From Gammaproteobacteria bacterium (GTDB taxonomy: Bacteria > Pseudomonadota > Gammaproteobacteria > Arenicellales > Poriferihabitantaceae), in assembly GCA_009839585.1 (NCBI GenBank), contig VXPI01000009.1:1-7438 (forward strand): a stretch of DNA of 7,438 bases, given 5' to 3'. Each line of letters starts with the position of its first letter. Position 1 is the first letter of the stretch. The position numbers and the translations under genes are program-made. This document shows, piece by piece, positions 1 through 6,246 of the stretch. The notes under the pieces are model-generated. The model saw only the letters and a program-made list of their open reading frames with translations, did not search any database and had not been told where the DNA came from.

Positions 1-42
1 TCATCTTCGTCTCGTGGGCTCGGAGATGGTTATAAGAGACAT
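1..42 (+). other. Nextera sequencing adapter remnant (not genomic)
   Basis: Bases 9-23 read GTCTCGTGGGCTCGG, an exact match to the first 15 bases of the Illumina Nextera Read 2 transposase adapter. Bases 24-42 match the 19-base synthetic Tn5 mosaic end (AGATGTGTATAAGAGACAG) at 16 positions. The differences are a TG/GT swap at 29-30 and the last base. Exactly eight bases (1-8) precede it, which is where the i7 index lies in this library design; I cannot identify the index. The adapter puts an in-frame TAA at 33-35 ahead of metZ. The adapter identity is from memory of the published oligonucleotide; the match itself is seen directly. Genomic sequence should begin at about base 42 or 43. Confidence 0.95.
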
Positions 43-47
43 GCACT

Positions 48-1181
48 ATGGAGAGGGAACACAATGAGGCAATCTTCACTACCTCAAGTTTTGTATTTGA
101 TGATGCCGAACAGGCGGGCAAGCTGTTCAGCGGTCAGGCGTCAGGAAATGTCTACTCACGATTTACGAATCCAACAGTAGCAGGTTTCGAAAGCCGCTTG
201 GCAGAACTCGAAAACGCTTCCCACTGCGTTGCAACATCATCCGGTATGGCGGCAATTACTGGAACTCTGCTGGCATTGCTTAAATCAGGCGACCATATTG
301 TTGCCTCGTCTGCACTTTTCGGCTCAACGGTCTCGTTGTTGACCACCGTCTTTGAAAAATTCGGGGTTCAGACCTCTTTTGTCAGCTTGACAGACCCAAA
401 ACAGTGGAAGTTGGCCATCAGGCCAAATACGAAACTGTTTTTTCTCGAGACTCCGAGCAATCCGCTGTGTGAAATTGCCGATATCGAGCAAATTTCCAGA
501 ATCGCTCATGAAATCGATGCATTACTGGTCGTTGATAATGCATTCATGACGCCAATCCTGCAACGTCCTATAGAAATCGGTGCTGATATTGTGGTTCACA
601 CAGCTACCAAATATCTGGATGGCCAGGGTCGATGCATCGGCGGCGCAATTGTTACCGACGATGCATCTATCCATGAAAAACTTTTCGCCATGCTACGCAC
701 AACCGGGCCATCCATGAGCCCATTCAATGCATGGACCTTTGTGAAGGGCCTTGAGACACTCCCATTGAGGATGAAGCATCATTGCAGTAATGCATTGGCC
801 GTAGCCCGGTGGCTGCAGAATCATCCTCAGGTAAAGCGGGTTCATTACCCCGGCCTGCAATCGCATCCTCAGCATGATCTCGCAAAACAGCTGTTTTCGG
901 GTTTCGGTGGAATTGTCTCTTTTGAGGTTCAGGGTGGAAAGTACGATGCCTGGTCAATGATTGATGCTACCGAGATGCTCTCAATCACCGGAAATCTCGG
1001 GGATGTGAAGACCACTATTACCCATCCTGCAACGACAACCCATTCACGCATAACACAGGAAGCGCGTGATCGGGCCAGAATCACCGATTCACTGATCCGA
1101 TTGTCAGTTGGCCTTGAATATATTGAAGATATTTTGGCTGACCTGGAACTGGGCTTGAGGAAGGTTGAAGGTAGCGGCTAG
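48..1181 (+). CDS. metZ: O-succinylhomoserine sulfhydrylase MetZ, 5' partial
   Basis: MetZ is a cytoplasmic PLP enzyme of the Cys/Met metabolism family. It makes homocysteine from O-succinylhomoserine and sulfide, bypassing cystathionine in methionine synthesis. Numbered from the ATG at 48, the 377 residues show the YSRFTNPT motif (36-43), the PLP-site Asp163 in VVDNAF, and the Schiff-base Lys188 in HTATKYLDGQGR. Further on are SPFNAW (224-229), SITGNLGDVKTT (312-323, where MetZ has SITTNLGDTKTT) and HPATTTHSR (326-334). The protein starts only just before EHNEAIFTTSS, whereas Pseudomonas MetZ has about 30 residues ahead of this point. The codons before the ATG (Cys-Thr) also fit a family-like sequence, so the ATG at 48 is an internal Met and the true start lies left of the adapter junction. 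The C-terminus is complete. O-acetylhomoserine sulfhydrylase or a gamma-lyase is less likely given the close MetZ match. Confidence 0.92.
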   Translation: MEREHNEAIFTTSSFVFDDAEQAGKLFSGQASGNVYSRFTNPTVAGFESRLAELENASHCVATSSGMAAITGTLLALLKSGDHIVASSALFGSTVSLLTTVFEKFGVQTSFVSLTDPKQWKLAIRPNTKLFFLETPSNPLCEIADIEQISRIAHEIDALLVVDNAFMTPILQRPIEIGADIVVHTATKYLDGQGRCIGGAIVTDDASIHEKLFAMLRTTGPSMSPFNAWTFVKGLETLPLRMKHHCSNALAVARWLQNHPQVKRVHYPGLQSHPQHDLAKQLFSGFGGIVSFEVQGGKYDAWSMIDATEMLSITGNLGDVKTTITHPATTTHSRITQEARDRARITDSLIRLSVGLEYIEDILADLELGLRKVEGSG

Positions 1182-1217
1182 ATCACCTTGTCTGGAAATC
1201 AGTCTCGCTCCCGATGA

Positions 1218-1265
1218 CCGTGCATCGTTGAGCACAGTGCCTTGCACGGAAAAAACTGCAAGGCA
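1218..1265. repeat. Overlapping inverted repeats between convergent genes
   Basis: The 97-base gap between the metZ stop and the carbonic anhydrase stop holds two perfect inverted repeats that share bases. TGCCTTGCA (1238-1246) pairs with TGCAAGGCA (1257-1265) across a 10-base A-rich loop. CCGTGCA (1218-1224) pairs with TGCACGG (1243-1249) across 18 bases. A smaller stem, CGATG/CATCG, lies at 1212-1227. Because 1243-1246 belongs to both large stems, they cannot form together. The place suits a 3' end shared by two converging transcripts, but neither strand has a T-run directly after the stem (the A/T run at 1250-1255 is in the loop). This is therefore not a textbook intrinsic terminator. A role in ending transcription or protecting 3' ends is inference. 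Confidence 0.5.
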
Positions 1266-1278
1266 GAACGTTGATGTC

Positions 1279-1800
1279 TCAACTCCGGGTTGTCAAGTTC
1301 CGGTACCTTGGTATCTTGCTGACGTATGATTGCGCGGCGCGCCTGAGTCCAAGAATCTCCTCGTCCTGCAGTTCTCGCACAGCTTTGGCCGGAGAGCCTA
1401 GAATCAATGTTCTATCTGGAAAACTCCTGTTCTCGGTAATCAGGGATCGTGCCCCGACCAGACAATCCTGGCCGATCACGGCATTGTTCAAAATCACGGA
1501 TCCAATGCCAATTAAACTTCCTCGACCCACTTTGCAACCGTGAAGCATCGTACTGTGCCCTACAGTGACGTCATCTTCTATCTCAATCGGAAACCCCGGG
1601 TCAGTATGCATAACGCTACAGTCCTGAACATTCGAGCGATTTCCAATTCGAATGAGTTCATTGTCCCCTCTCAGAACCGTATTGAACCAGATACTGGCCT
1701 CTTCTCCAATGGATACCCATCCGACAATATCAGCCGAGTCGGCAATATAGCTGGACTCGGCTATTTCAGGAGGTGGTCGGTCTTCAAGAGTGTAAATCAT
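1279..1800 (-). CDS. Gamma-class carbonic anhydrase family protein (YrdA/PaaY-like)
   Basis: This 173-residue protein is a left-handed beta-helix hexapeptide-repeat protein of the gamma carbonic anhydrase-like family (YrdA, PaaY, CaiE relatives). They form trimers that bind a metal between subunits. The repeats run from about residue 16 to 140 with the usual every-sixth I/V pattern. The three expected metal ligands are visible: His65 in VMHTD, and His82 and His87 in VGHSTMLHGC. RGDN (44-47) and the closing GSPAKAVREL (135-144) are also typical of the family, and the length is normal. Many members have weak or unproven carbonic anhydrase activity, so the substrate is open. The start is ATG at 1798-1800, five bases after the sohB stop, with no visible Shine-Dalgarno. 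It is likely translated from the sohB transcript and is the last gene of the run. Confidence 0.9.
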   Translation of the reverse strand: MIYTLEDRPPPEIAESSYIADSADIVGWVSIGEEASIWFNTVLRGDNELIRIGNRSNVQDCSVMHTDPGFPIEIEDDVTVGHSTMLHGCKVGRGSLIGIGSVILNNAVIGQDCLVGARSLITENRSFPDRTLILGSPAKAVRELQDEEILGLRRAAQSYVSKIPRYRNLTTRS

Positions 1801-1805
1801 CGTAT

Positions 1806-2852
1806 TCAGATCAGCATTGACGGTCGGGTTTGCTCAAGCGCTTGATGACTACGCCATGTACGGATATTCATCATGTCACTGAATTTTTCGATGAGCGTTT
1901 TTTTCCTGAAATAGCTCAGGCCCACAAGCTCGGCATCATCCAGCGAGGAAATCAGAAAGTCATCACTGGTCTGTAATTTGTCAACCAGACCCAGTTCCAA
2001 CGCTCTGGAACCCAGCCAGTGCTCTCCGGTTGAGACCTTGTCGATATCCAGATTGGGTCTCAGAATCTGCACGAATTCCTTGAATATCTGATGCGTCTCC
2101 TGCAGGTCCTGCTGCACTTTCTTGCGTCCTTTTTCACTGTTCTCGCCAAACATGGTCAGGGTTCGCTTGTATTCACCGGAAAAAACCTGTTCAAACTCGA
2201 CTCCATGCTTCTTCAAAAGCTCGTTGAAGTTTGGAATCTGGGCCAGAACCCCGATTGAACCGATGATTGAGAAAGGAGCTGCGATGACGGTATTGCCTAC
2301 ACATGCCATCATGTACCCACCACTCGCTGCGACTTTATCCACCGCAACCGTCAAGGGAATGTTTCGATCCCGAAGCCGTTGCAGTTGTGAAGCTGCCAGC
2401 CCGTAGCCATGCACAGTGCCGCCAGCACTTTCCAGACGAAGCAGCACCTCATCACCCTCGACCGCGGTCAACAAGACTGCACTGATTTCTTCACGCAGTC
2501 TGCCCACACTACTGGCCTGCAGATCGCCCTCAAAATCCAGGACAAAGATTCTCTTCTTGCTGTCTTTTTCCGAAGCGGAGACTTTCTTGTCCTCTTTCGC
2601 CTCGGCCTTGATGCGTTTTCTTTCTGCCTTTAGTTCGGCTTTCTGTGCCGCTTCAGAAAGGGTGATGACTTTCAGGGCCCGGGACATGTCCCTGTACTGC
2701 TTGTTTAGATGTGTAATCCCAAGCTTGGGTTCATCAGCAGACTTCTGTTTCATAGCCATTGCAAACAGGATGCCTGCGACTACCACAATTCCCGCGACAA
2801 TGGTCAGGGTTTTCGCCAGAAACAACCCATACTGTGCAAAAAATTCGATCAT
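1806..2852 (-). CDS. sohB: SohB-like inner-membrane S49 protease
   Basis: SohB is a membrane-anchored serine protease of peptidase family S49, related to signal peptide peptidase SppA. From the ATG at 2850-2852 it has 348 residues, close to E. coli SohB. The order is one N-terminal membrane segment (about 8-31, after IEFFAQYG), a highly charged Lys/Glu/Ala-rich helical stretch (about 60-100) and the protease domain (about 102-300). The nucleophile is Ser177 in DKVAASGGYMMAC and the general base Lys229 in GEYKRTLT; this Ser/Lys dyad is family knowledge. RLESAGGTVHGYGLAASQL (139-157) is nearly identical to the E. coli protein. The reading frame is open upstream to 3014, but that part overlaps glnS and resembles nothing in SohB, so I chose the Met that aligns with the E. 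coli start. It begins 25 bases after the glnS stop. No Shine-Dalgarno is seen. In vivo substrates are poorly known. Confidence 0.93.
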   Translation of the reverse strand: MIEFFAQYGLFLAKTLTIVAGIVVVAGILFAMAMKQKSADEPKLGITHLNKQYRDMSRALKVITLSEAAQKAELKAERKRIKAEAKEDKKVSASEKDSKKRIFVLDFEGDLQASSVGRLREEISAVLLTAVEGDEVLLRLESAGGTVHGYGLAASQLQRLRDRNIPLTVAVDKVAASGGYMMACVGNTVIAAPFSIIGSIGVLAQIPNFNELLKKHGVEFEQVFSGEYKRTLTMFGENSEKGRKKVQQDLQETHQIFKEFVQILRPNLDIDKVSTGEHWLGSRALELGLVDKLQTSDDFLISSLDDAELVGLSYFRKKTLIEKFSDMMNIRTWRSHQALEQTRPSMLI

Positions 2853-2877
2853 GTTTCTGTAATCAGTTCGAGGAATA

Positions 2878-4542
2878 TTAAGACTTTCTTGTCCATGTAT
2901 CACGCAATGAGACAATTCGATTAAATACCAGCGCATCCTGTTGACTGGTTGCGTCCTGAAAGAAATAGCCAACCCGCTCAAATTGATAGCGGGCCTGGGG
3001 ATCTGCATGGCCAAGACTCATTTCGAGCTTGCAATCCCGGAGGCATTGCAGCGAGTCAGGGTTCAAGCTGTCAAGATAATCTTGCTTGCGGTCACCAAGC
3101 GGATCGGCAACCGAAAACAATCGATCATACAATCGCACTTCGGCGTTGATCGCATGGTTGACACTGACCCAGTGGATGATGCCTTTGACTTTTCTGCCAT
3201 CTGGTGTCTGCCCGCCTGCGGTATCAGGATCATAGTCGCAACGAATTTCGATCGGTTCACCGTGCGTATTGTGGACCACTTCTTTACAGCGAATCACATA
3301 AGCATGTCGTAATCGGACTTCACGGCCGGGGGCCAAGCGAAAGTAGCCTTTTGGGGGATTATCCTCATAATCGCTTCGCTCAATGAAGATTTCTCTGGAG
3401 AATGTCAGCTGGCGCCGCCCAATCTCCGGATTTTGCGGGTGGTTGGGAACCTCAATCAATTCAGTTGCCGATTCCGGATAATTTTCGATTACCACCTTGA
3501 GTGGTCTTAATACCGCCATGGCACGCGGCACTAATGGATCCAGATCATCCCGAATACACTTCTCCAGCAAACCCATCTCGATCACGTTCGGTTTTCGGGT
3601 AATCCCCACCGATGCAATGAAGTTCTTCAGCGACCCGGGCGTATATCCACGGCGTCTCAGCCCCGATATCGTGGGCATTCTCGGATCGTCCCAGCCTGCG
3701 ACATGGCCAAGCTCAACCAGTTGGGTCAACAATCTCTTGCTCATCACCGTATAGTTTAGGTTCAGGCGTGAGAACTCGATCTGGCGGGGTCTCGACGGAA
3801 CCGGAAGATGTTCAATAAACCAGTCATATAAAGCACGGTGATCTTCAAACTCAAGCGTGCACAGGGAATGTGTGACACCCTCGATCGCATCGCCCTGTCC
3901 GTGGGCAAAGTCGTACATGGGATAGATGCACCATTTATCCGCCGTTCTTTGATGGTTATGGTGACGAATCCGGTACAAGACCGGGTCCCGCAAATTGATG
4001 TTTGAAGCATGCATGTCGATCCTGGCACGTAACACGTGTTCTCCGTCTTCAAATTCGCCGTCGCGCATTGCTTGAAATAAAGACAGATTCTCTTCAATGC
4101 TCCGGTCGCGATAAGGGCTGTTCATGCCCGGCTCGGTCAAAGTGCCACGCTGCTGCCTTATTTCATCCCCTGACTGACTGTCAACATAAGCCAGCGCATT
4201 CTTGATCAGGTGGACAGCATACTCATAGAATTGATCGAAATAGTCGGAGGCATGTGCAAGAGAACTCCACTCGTATCCCAGCCAGCGAATGTCTTCCTCA
4301 ATCCTGGAGGCGTATTTCTGGCTCTCCCTGAGCGGGTTGGTATCGTCAAACCGAAGCGTACACCGTCCCCCATAATCGTCCTTGATGCCGAAATTTAGCC
4401 AAATGGCCTTGCAATGGCCAATATGCAGGTAGCCATTGGGCTCAGGCGGAAAACGCGTGACAATTTCCCGATGGCGGCCAGCCTTGATGTCATCATCAAT
4501 AATCTGCCGGATGAAATTGACAGGCTTGGGGTTATCGCTCAC
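2878..4542 (-). CDS. glnS: Glutamine--tRNA ligase (GlnRS)
   Basis: GlnRS is the cytoplasmic class I synthetase that charges tRNA-Gln with glutamine using ATP. Within the longest open version (563 residues from 4569) the catalytic domain shows PPEPNGYLHIGH (41-52) and VMSKR (275-279, the KMSKS-type loop). RFDDTNP (73-79), GTLTEPGMNSPYRDRS (142-157) and WDDPRMPTISGLRRRGYT (293-310) also match E. coli GlnRS closely. The two anticodon-binding beta-barrels follow (about 345-563) and the protein ends in RDTWTRKS. The start is uncertain. The longest version uses a TTG at 4567-4569. A GTG at 4540-4542 gives a start reading (M)SDNPKPVNFIRQ, which aligns with the E. coli N-terminus and yields 554 residues, the same length as E. 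coli GlnRS. I prefer the GTG. Neither has a Shine-Dalgarno. A short reading frame overlapping the upstream stop (ATGA) spans this start; see findings. Confidence 0.95.
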   Translation of the reverse strand: MSDNPKPVNFIRQIIDDDIKAGRHREIVTRFPPEPNGYLHIGHCKAIWLNFGIKDDYGGRCTLRFDDTNPLRESQKYASRIEEDIRWLGYEWSSLAHASDYFDQFYEYAVHLIKNALAYVDSQSGDEIRQQRGTLTEPGMNSPYRDRSIEENLSLFQAMRDGEFEDGEHVLRARIDMHASNINLRDPVLYRIRHHNHQRTADKWCIYPMYDFAHGQGDAIEGVTHSLCTLEFEDHRALYDWFIEHLPVPSRPRQIEFSRLNLNYTVMSKRLLTQLVELGHVAGWDDPRMPTISGLRRRGYTPGSLKNFIASVGITRKPNVIEMGLLEKCIRDDLDPLVPRAMAVLRPLKVVIENYPESATELIEVPNHPQNPEIGRRQLTFSREIFIERSDYEDNPPKGYFRLAPGREVRLRHAYVIRCKEVVHNTHGEPIEIRCDYDPDTAGGQTPDGRKVKGIIHWVSVNHAINAEVRLYDRLFSVADPLGDRKQDYLDSLNPDSLQCLRDCKLEMSLGHADPQARYQFERVGYFFQDATSQQDALVFNRIVSLRDTWTRKS

Positions 4543-4611
4543 TGGATAGTGGAGGGTCAGCGGTTTCAATCTGGGCCAGATAAGCTGGATCGGGAGACTG
4601 GCGAGTGACGG

Positions 4612-4914
4612 TCATTTATTGCCCGAGGGCCATTCATCGAATGGGAAGGGTTTCTGTTCGGAATTGAAGGTCAGATAATCCAGAACCCTGTGCATGAACG
4701 TAGTCAGGTCCTTGGCAAAATTCTGCAGCTTCAGATTCGGGTTTCCGGTGATAAATTTATGACCTAGCTGAAACACTACGAGCACAAGGGTCAGGATTAT
4801 TGCGATGTAGAAAATGAACCCAAAAAGAATAATGAAGAAAAGGCGTAGTCCCGATTCGGCGGCATTTTGTTTCCATGCAGCCTTTTCGTTCGGTTCCGGT
4901 AGATTGTTGTCCAT
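4612..4914 (-). CDS. DUF4389 domain membrane protein
   Basis: This is a 100-residue protein of the DUF4389 family, whose function is unknown. Residues 1-20 are polar and probably cytoplasmic. A strongly hydrophobic stretch at about 24-50 (rich in Phe, Ile, Leu and Val) is enough for one long or two tightly packed membrane segments. After that comes the family-typical pattern of a small loop (FITGNPN, 54-60), a helix (LQNFAKDLTTFMHRVLDYLTF, about 63-83) and the closing EQKPFPFDEWP (86-96), which is the recognisable signature. It is a normal length for the family. The start is ATG at 4912-4914, with no Shine-Dalgarno but an AT-rich leader and a promoter-like -10 at 4968-4973. It heads the run that continues into glnS, sohB and the carbonic anhydrase homologue. 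Nothing in the sequence indicates a specific role. Confidence 0.85.
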   Translation of the reverse strand: MDNNLPEPNEKAAWKQNAAESGLRLFFIILFGFIFYIAIILTLVLVVFQLGHKFITGNPNLKLQNFAKDLTTFMHRVLDYLTFNSEQKPFPFDEWPSGNK

Positions 4915-4967
4915 GGTCGAAAGATAAAAATAAAAATGGATTGCACTCGGTATATTTCCAGGACTGG

Positions 4968-4994
4968 ATTATACAGGCACAAATTGCGTCATAA
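4968..4994 (-). promoter_or_regulatory. Putative sigma-70 promoter for the DUF4389-glnS-sohB run
   Basis: On the minus strand a perfect TATAAT lies at 4968-4973, about 54 bases before the DUF4389 start codon. The best -35 candidate, TTATGA at 4989-4994, matches the consensus at three of six positions with a short 15-base spacer; a 17-base spacer gives only GATTAT. An AT-rich stretch (4921-4935) follows downstream in the leader. Transcription would start near 4961. It sits in the 99-base gap after dapE, where no clear dapE terminator is visible, so read-through from dapE is also possible. The -10 is strong and the rest is weak, so this is inference. Confidence 0.45.
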
Positions 4995-5013
4995 TCAGTG
5001 CGGCCATGGGTTA

Positions 5014-6150
5014 CTACCCCTCAACAAACACCCGTTCAAGCAGTCTCGTGTAGATTCTGGTTAGCGTATCCAGATCTTGCGTGCTGACGCATTCATCAAT
5101 CTGGTGAATGGTTGCGTTGATGGGGCCGAGTTCGACCACATGATTGCAAACCCTGGCTATGAACCTGCCATCTGACGTTCCGCCGCTGGTTGTAATATCC
5201 GGGGTTTTCCCGGTAATATCGGATACAGCTTGAGAAGCTTTCTCGATGAAGTCACGATCCCGGGTGTAGTAGGGTTCTGCGCTGCTTGGATATTCAAGGG
5301 TGTATTCAAGGTCATGTCTGCCCAGGATATCGTCAATCCTTTGCTTGATCTCCTGTTCATCGGTTTCAGGGGAATATCTGAAATTGAACAGCACCCGGGC
5401 ATCTGCCGGAATCACATTGGCAGCACCGGTCCCGCTCATCAGATTCGAGATCTGCAGGCTTGTCGGTGGGAAATTCTGGTTTCCCGAGTCCCATTTTGCC
5501 TGCACCAGGTCGTGCAGCACCGGTGCTAGCGCATGAATCGGATTTTTGGCGAGATGCGGGTACGCGATATGGCCTTGTTGACCCTTCACAGTCAGAGCCA
5601 GATTCAGTGACCCACGGCGCCCGATCTTGATGGTGTCGCCGCAATTGCTTTCGCTGGTCGGCTCTCCCACTACACAATAGTCAATTCCGACATTTCTTGC
5701 GATCAATTCGTCAACTACGGCCCGGGTCCCCCATTTCGCTATGCCTTCCTCATCACTGGTAATCAGAAATGCAATTGATCCCCCGTAATTGGGGTGCTTA
5801 CGCAGGAAGTTCCCGCAGGCAATTGTAAAACATGCGACCCCGCCTTTCATGTCCGCAGCACCCCGACCATGCAACATGCCATCCTCAATGAGTCCGGCAA
5901 ACGGCGGGTGGGTCCATTTTTCCAGCGGCCCTGTTGGCACGACATCAGTGTGTCCTGCGAATACCAGAAGAGGGCCCTTGGTTCCATGTCGAGCCCACAG
6001 ATTCGACACGTCTTCAAAATTCATGTATTCACACTGGAACCCCAGAGGAGTGAGACACTGCTCAAGCAGCTGCTGGCAGCCATTGTCATTGGGTGTTACC
6101 GATTCGATACGAATCAATTCTGATGCAAGTTGAACGGGAGGGGATGTCAT
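5014..6150 (-). CDS. dapE: Succinyl-diaminopimelate desuccinylase DapE
   Basis: DapE is a cytoplasmic dizinc amidohydrolase of the M20 family. It splits N-succinyl-LL-2,6-diaminopimelate into LL-diaminopimelate and succinate, a late step toward lysine and peptidoglycan. The 378-residue protein keeps every active-site residue at the position used for the Haemophilus influenzae enzyme: His67 and Asp69 in AGHTDVVPTG, Asp100 in GRGAADMKGG, the catalytic base Glu134 with metal ligand Glu135 in TSDEEG, Glu163 in VGEPTS, and His349 in NATIHQIDE. The lid/dimerisation domain (about 180-292) carries GRRGS, GQQGHIAYPHLAKNP and GTGAANVIPA. SGGTSDGRF lies at 322-330. The start is ATG at 6148-6150; MTSPPVQLASELIRIESVTPNDNGCQQ aligns from its first residues with known DapE. 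No Shine-Dalgarno precedes it. It is divergent from the methyltransferase gene. Confidence 0.97.
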   Translation of the reverse strand: MTSPPVQLASELIRIESVTPNDNGCQQLLEQCLTPLGFQCEYMNFEDVSNLWARHGTKGPLLVFAGHTDVVPTGPLEKWTHPPFAGLIEDGMLHGRGAADMKGGVACFTIACGNFLRKHPNYGGSIAFLITSDEEGIAKWGTRAVVDELIARNVGIDYCVVGEPTSESNCGDTIKIGRRGSLNLALTVKGQQGHIAYPHLAKNPIHALAPVLHDLVQAKWDSGNQNFPPTSLQISNLMSGTGAANVIPADARVLFNFRYSPETDEQEIKQRIDDILGRHDLEYTLEYPSSAEPYYTRDRDFIEKASQAVSDITGKTPDITTSGGTSDGRFIARVCNHVVELGPINATIHQIDECVSTQDLDTLTRIYTRLLERVFVEG

Positions 6151-6189
6151 CCGGAATTCGATTTGGGCAAGTGTTCAAAGAAGGCTTGG

Positions 6190-6223
6190 ATTATAATGGC
6201 AAACTTGCAAGGTTAATGGTCAA
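6190..6223. promoter_or_regulatory. Overlapping divergent promoter region, dapE / methyltransferase
   Basis: The octamer ATTATAAT at 6190-6197 is self-complementary and supplies a perfect TATAAT on both strands: 6190-6195 on the minus strand toward dapE and 6192-6197 on the plus strand toward the methyltransferase. On the minus side TTGACC (6218-6223) resembles a -35 box, but it lies 22 bases from that TATAAT, or 19 from an overlapping CATTAT. On the plus side no good -35 is present at 16-18 bases. Between them lies an imperfect 14-base palindrome centred on CTTGCAAG (6204-6211, arms 6201-6214, six of seven pairs), a possible operator. Both leaders would be roughly 30-45 bases. That RNA polymerase cannot use both at once is inference. 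Confidence 0.4.
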
Positions 6224-6246
6224 ACGGTACAAATCGGAAATGCTGC

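Noticed and set aside
24..42. A natural Tn5/IS50 end
   Set aside because: The match is to the synthetic mosaic end preceded by the synthetic Nextera arm. No transposase or IS50 sequence is adjacent.
1238..1265. A standard rho-independent terminator for metZ
   Set aside because: The stem is good, but no T-run follows on either strand; the A/T tract lies inside the loop. It is kept only as an inverted repeat.
2416..2862. A 148-residue plus-strand open frame antisense to sohB
   Set aside because: It has low-complexity, Ser/Ala-rich content with no recognisable domain, and lies wholly opposite a well-supported gene. It is a shadow of sohB codons.
1806..3014. A 402-residue version of SohB starting at 3014
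   Set aside because: The extra 54 residues overlap the 3' end of glnS and have no likeness to SohB. The Met at 2850-2852 aligns with the E. coli SohB start.
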